DNA from: Gavia stellata
Lineage: Eukaryota; Chordata; Aves; Gaviiformes; Gaviidae
Assembly (NCBI RefSeq): GCF_030936135.1
Contig: NC_082596.1
Span: 77,530,888 to 77,594,887, forward strand
Direction of reading: 5' to 3'
Length of the DNA: 64,000 nt
Part shown: one piece after another, positions 61,746 to 64,000 of the stretch
Numbering within the stretch: the first letter of the stretch is position 1
How the letters are laid out: every line of letters starts with the position of its first letter
The notes under the pieces: model-generated
Databases searched by the model: none
The model's input: only the letters and a program-made list of their open reading frames with translations
Told to the model about the DNA's origin: nothing
Position numbers and translations under genes: made by a program

Positions 61746-64000
61746 AAATATCACAAAGAGGAGGTCAGCCTAGGCTAATCACCCAGATGGTTCCTCAATT
61801 CTCAGAAGGGTTTTGCAGCCCATGATACAGTTCCACAGCCACACTGCCAGCAGTACAAAGATAGATGATATAAAACTACTTCAGATATGTGTCTTACACA
61901 AGCTGCAGTCACACACACTGGAATGAAGTGTAGCCAGATCTATACTGATGAGGAAGTCCCCTGGCTGTTTTCCTGGTGCTCTTTCTAGCCTTGCAATGGG
62001 AATGGAAGTGGATTTCGTTGCCCAAAGGCTGAAAATTCTCATAAATACCAAGTAGAGGAGTTGCCACTTGGGGCAGATCAAGTAATACCAACTTCTCAAT
62101 GTTCCCTTCTGCCCATTCCTCAGAGGTCCTGGTTCAGAGATTTGAATGGGGACAAGAATAGAAGCTGCTGAAACGCAACACCTTGTGGCCACACAGCTGA
62201 GCCTACACTAGACTGGTCACAAGGGGTCCCTAGGGTTACTAACCGAGTGCTTTTTGAAACTTAACCCATGAAATCCTGTTTTCTGTGAAGGGTGGGAAAA
62301 AAAAGTCGATTATCAGCAGACTTCTATTTGCTTTAAAAAAAACAAAACAAAACTGTGTTCTCATTTGAAACCCTTAGGAGTTTTCTTGACCACAAATGAA
62401 CAAAAACAAACCTAGAAACCACTGTTTTAACGTACAGCAGGGTCCAGAATGACCAGTTCATTGAATCACACTCTTCCCAAAGCTCATTTACCATCCCTTC
62501 TCTCCCCCAATCAAAATTGCTGAATGTAACCTCAGGAAATCAAGAACGTGGCCCTATTTCCTAAACCTTGATGAATAAGAAAAAGCATCTAATCAGCCAT
62601 ATGCTTTTTTTCCACTAATCAAAGATTACATTTCCTGGAGAATGTTGTGCTATATATACACATCAAAAAATTACAGCTCCTGGAAAGTTTACTGGTGGAA
62701 ATATAATGTGCATATTTTATGTATGCGTTAATCTGATTGATCAAAAGATTACTTCAAAATGACATTGTTGGATAACAAAATAAAAAATAATACAGATATC
62801 ATTGGCACTTAATGTCTGCAAGGAACTGCATCTTCTAGAATATATGCTATAAATCAAAGAGGGGGAATAATTTGTTATTGTGCTGTTTGGCCCTCTGTTT
62901 TGGTTTACATTCATTTGCAGACACATGTGGTTCTACTTTCCCTAAGTGAAGAGATCTCATCTAGACAAGCTAACTTAGTTATTCCAGTATGATTGCTGAA
63001 GCACAGAATACAGATTCAGGTCATTCCCCTTACAGCCCTAGACACAAATACAATTTACAAAGAGAACAAAACTTGAACAAGATTGAAAACAAAACGCTTT
63101 GAAAAACATTGAAAAAAGAAACAAAAATTGAAATAAAATTGTTAAACAAATACATCACAATTTAAGACAATGTTAGATCACACAATAAATTTAATTATTT
63201 CATCTATTAAGTGGCAGGTAAAGACAATATCTAGGAAGGAAAAAATATTATTAATTTTTAAATAGTTGTTTGATTTTTTAAAAAATGCTAAAATCAAATG
63301 CAAATATACTATCACTTGCAAAATGTGAATTCCTTGTGCAGTTATTCAGAACAACCTCAGTGTTGCTGAACAGATAAACTTGATTAGATGCAAACAAACA
63401 AACAGACATAACAAATAGATTATAAAATCTGTCTTCCATGTACTATTCATAGATTTTGTTTCATCATTTTTTAATTGATTATGATTTTTCCAGGGTAACA
63501 ATATAAACATGAAAACAGTTATTAAAACGAGTAACACTTGTTCAAGTATATTGTCCATGCACTATTTGTTCACACACACTCCAGGCTTTGTAACAAGCCA
63601 TTTAAAGTAAATTTCCATATTCAGTAATATCATTGCCGTAACAGTGACAGCCTCAGGTTATAAGCAATGCAGGTGCAACTTTGCCTTGCTCTCTGAACGT
63701 AGGCATTCAAGTGCTTAGGCATGATTTCCAAATATGTGGTAAACCCCTCAAAAAATCTTGTTAATTGTTTATACAGCGTGCACACACAAAATCTGTCTGT
63801 ATACGAGCTTGTATGTCTGCACATACAGGCAAGTATCAGAGATCTGTTATTCTTATATTATTTATATATTACATTCCCAGAGAAACAAGAACAGCAGCAC
63901 TGTAACTCTGTGCAAGGCTGATGGTGCAGCCTACAAAGAACCAAAACCTTCTCCTCAAAGTACCTTCTGGGCCTCAACAGTGAAAAAACCAGGAGGAAGT
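61746..64000. other. AT-rich non-coding DNA, no recognised gene
   Basis: No coding homology is seen. The sequence is strongly AT-rich with A-runs near 62334-62352 and 63237-63285. A hydrophobic 70-residue frame on the minus strand at 63346-63558 has no supporting features and looks like chance. Confidence 0.55.

Noticed and set aside
61881..62192. 103-residue frame on the minus strand
   Set aside because: It shows no recognisable domain and lies just beyond an ancient CR1; probably chance.
63346..63558. Hydrophobic 70-residue frame on the minus strand resembling a membrane protein
   Set aside because: T-rich sequence gives hydrophobic codons by chance; there is no further support.

Overview
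The window looks like nuclear DNA of a bird. It is AT-rich and has no dense coding capacity. The diagnostic features are CR1 LINE copies with the octamer-like 3' ends typical of avian and reptilian CR1 (ATTCTATG/ATTCTGTG units), and an LTR fragment that I recognise from memory as a common avian ERV-L-like solo LTR. I see no bacterial, phage, CRISPR, rRNA or tRNA gene. I found no intact host protein-coding exon I could defend; the only convincing protein homology is CR1 reverse transcriptase.

Layout: 1-13.3 kb is AT-rich non-coding sequence. At 13.78-14.21 kb there is an abrupt GC-rich island of unknown origin. 14.2-24.25 kb is non-coding, with an RFX X-box-like and TATA-like pair near 17.93 kb and a perfect hairpin at 21.24 kb. 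24.25-25.73 kb is a long, recent CR1 on the minus strand, with an RT frame broken by a single stop. 25.7-32.6 kb is non-coding with ancient fold-back repeat remnants. 32.65-33.94 kb is an old, frame-shifted CR1 on the plus strand. 33.9-44.0 kb is non-coding with a GGGGT-type G-rich tract at 40.63 kb. 44.01-45.09 kb is a second recent CR1 on the plus strand, with one stop and a mutated catalytic motif. 46.20-46.69 kb is the LTR fragment. 47.2-47.76 kb is a CR1 3' end on the minus strand. 54.99-55.34 kb is a short CR1 on the plus strand. 56.57-56.70 kb is a perfect 19-copy GAAAAAA array. 61.22-61.75 kb is a very old CR1 of the type abundant in turtles and crocodilians.

There is no operon-like or pathway logic. 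The window reads as an intergenic or long intronic stretch in which transposable elements of several ages have accumulated. The main leads are the GC-rich island, the candidate X-box promoter, the stratified CR1 record, the scattered ancient palindromic repeats, and a few stretches that look like conserved non-coding elements but need alignment to confirm. I found no previously undescribed system. All family names come from recognition by eye; no database search was run.
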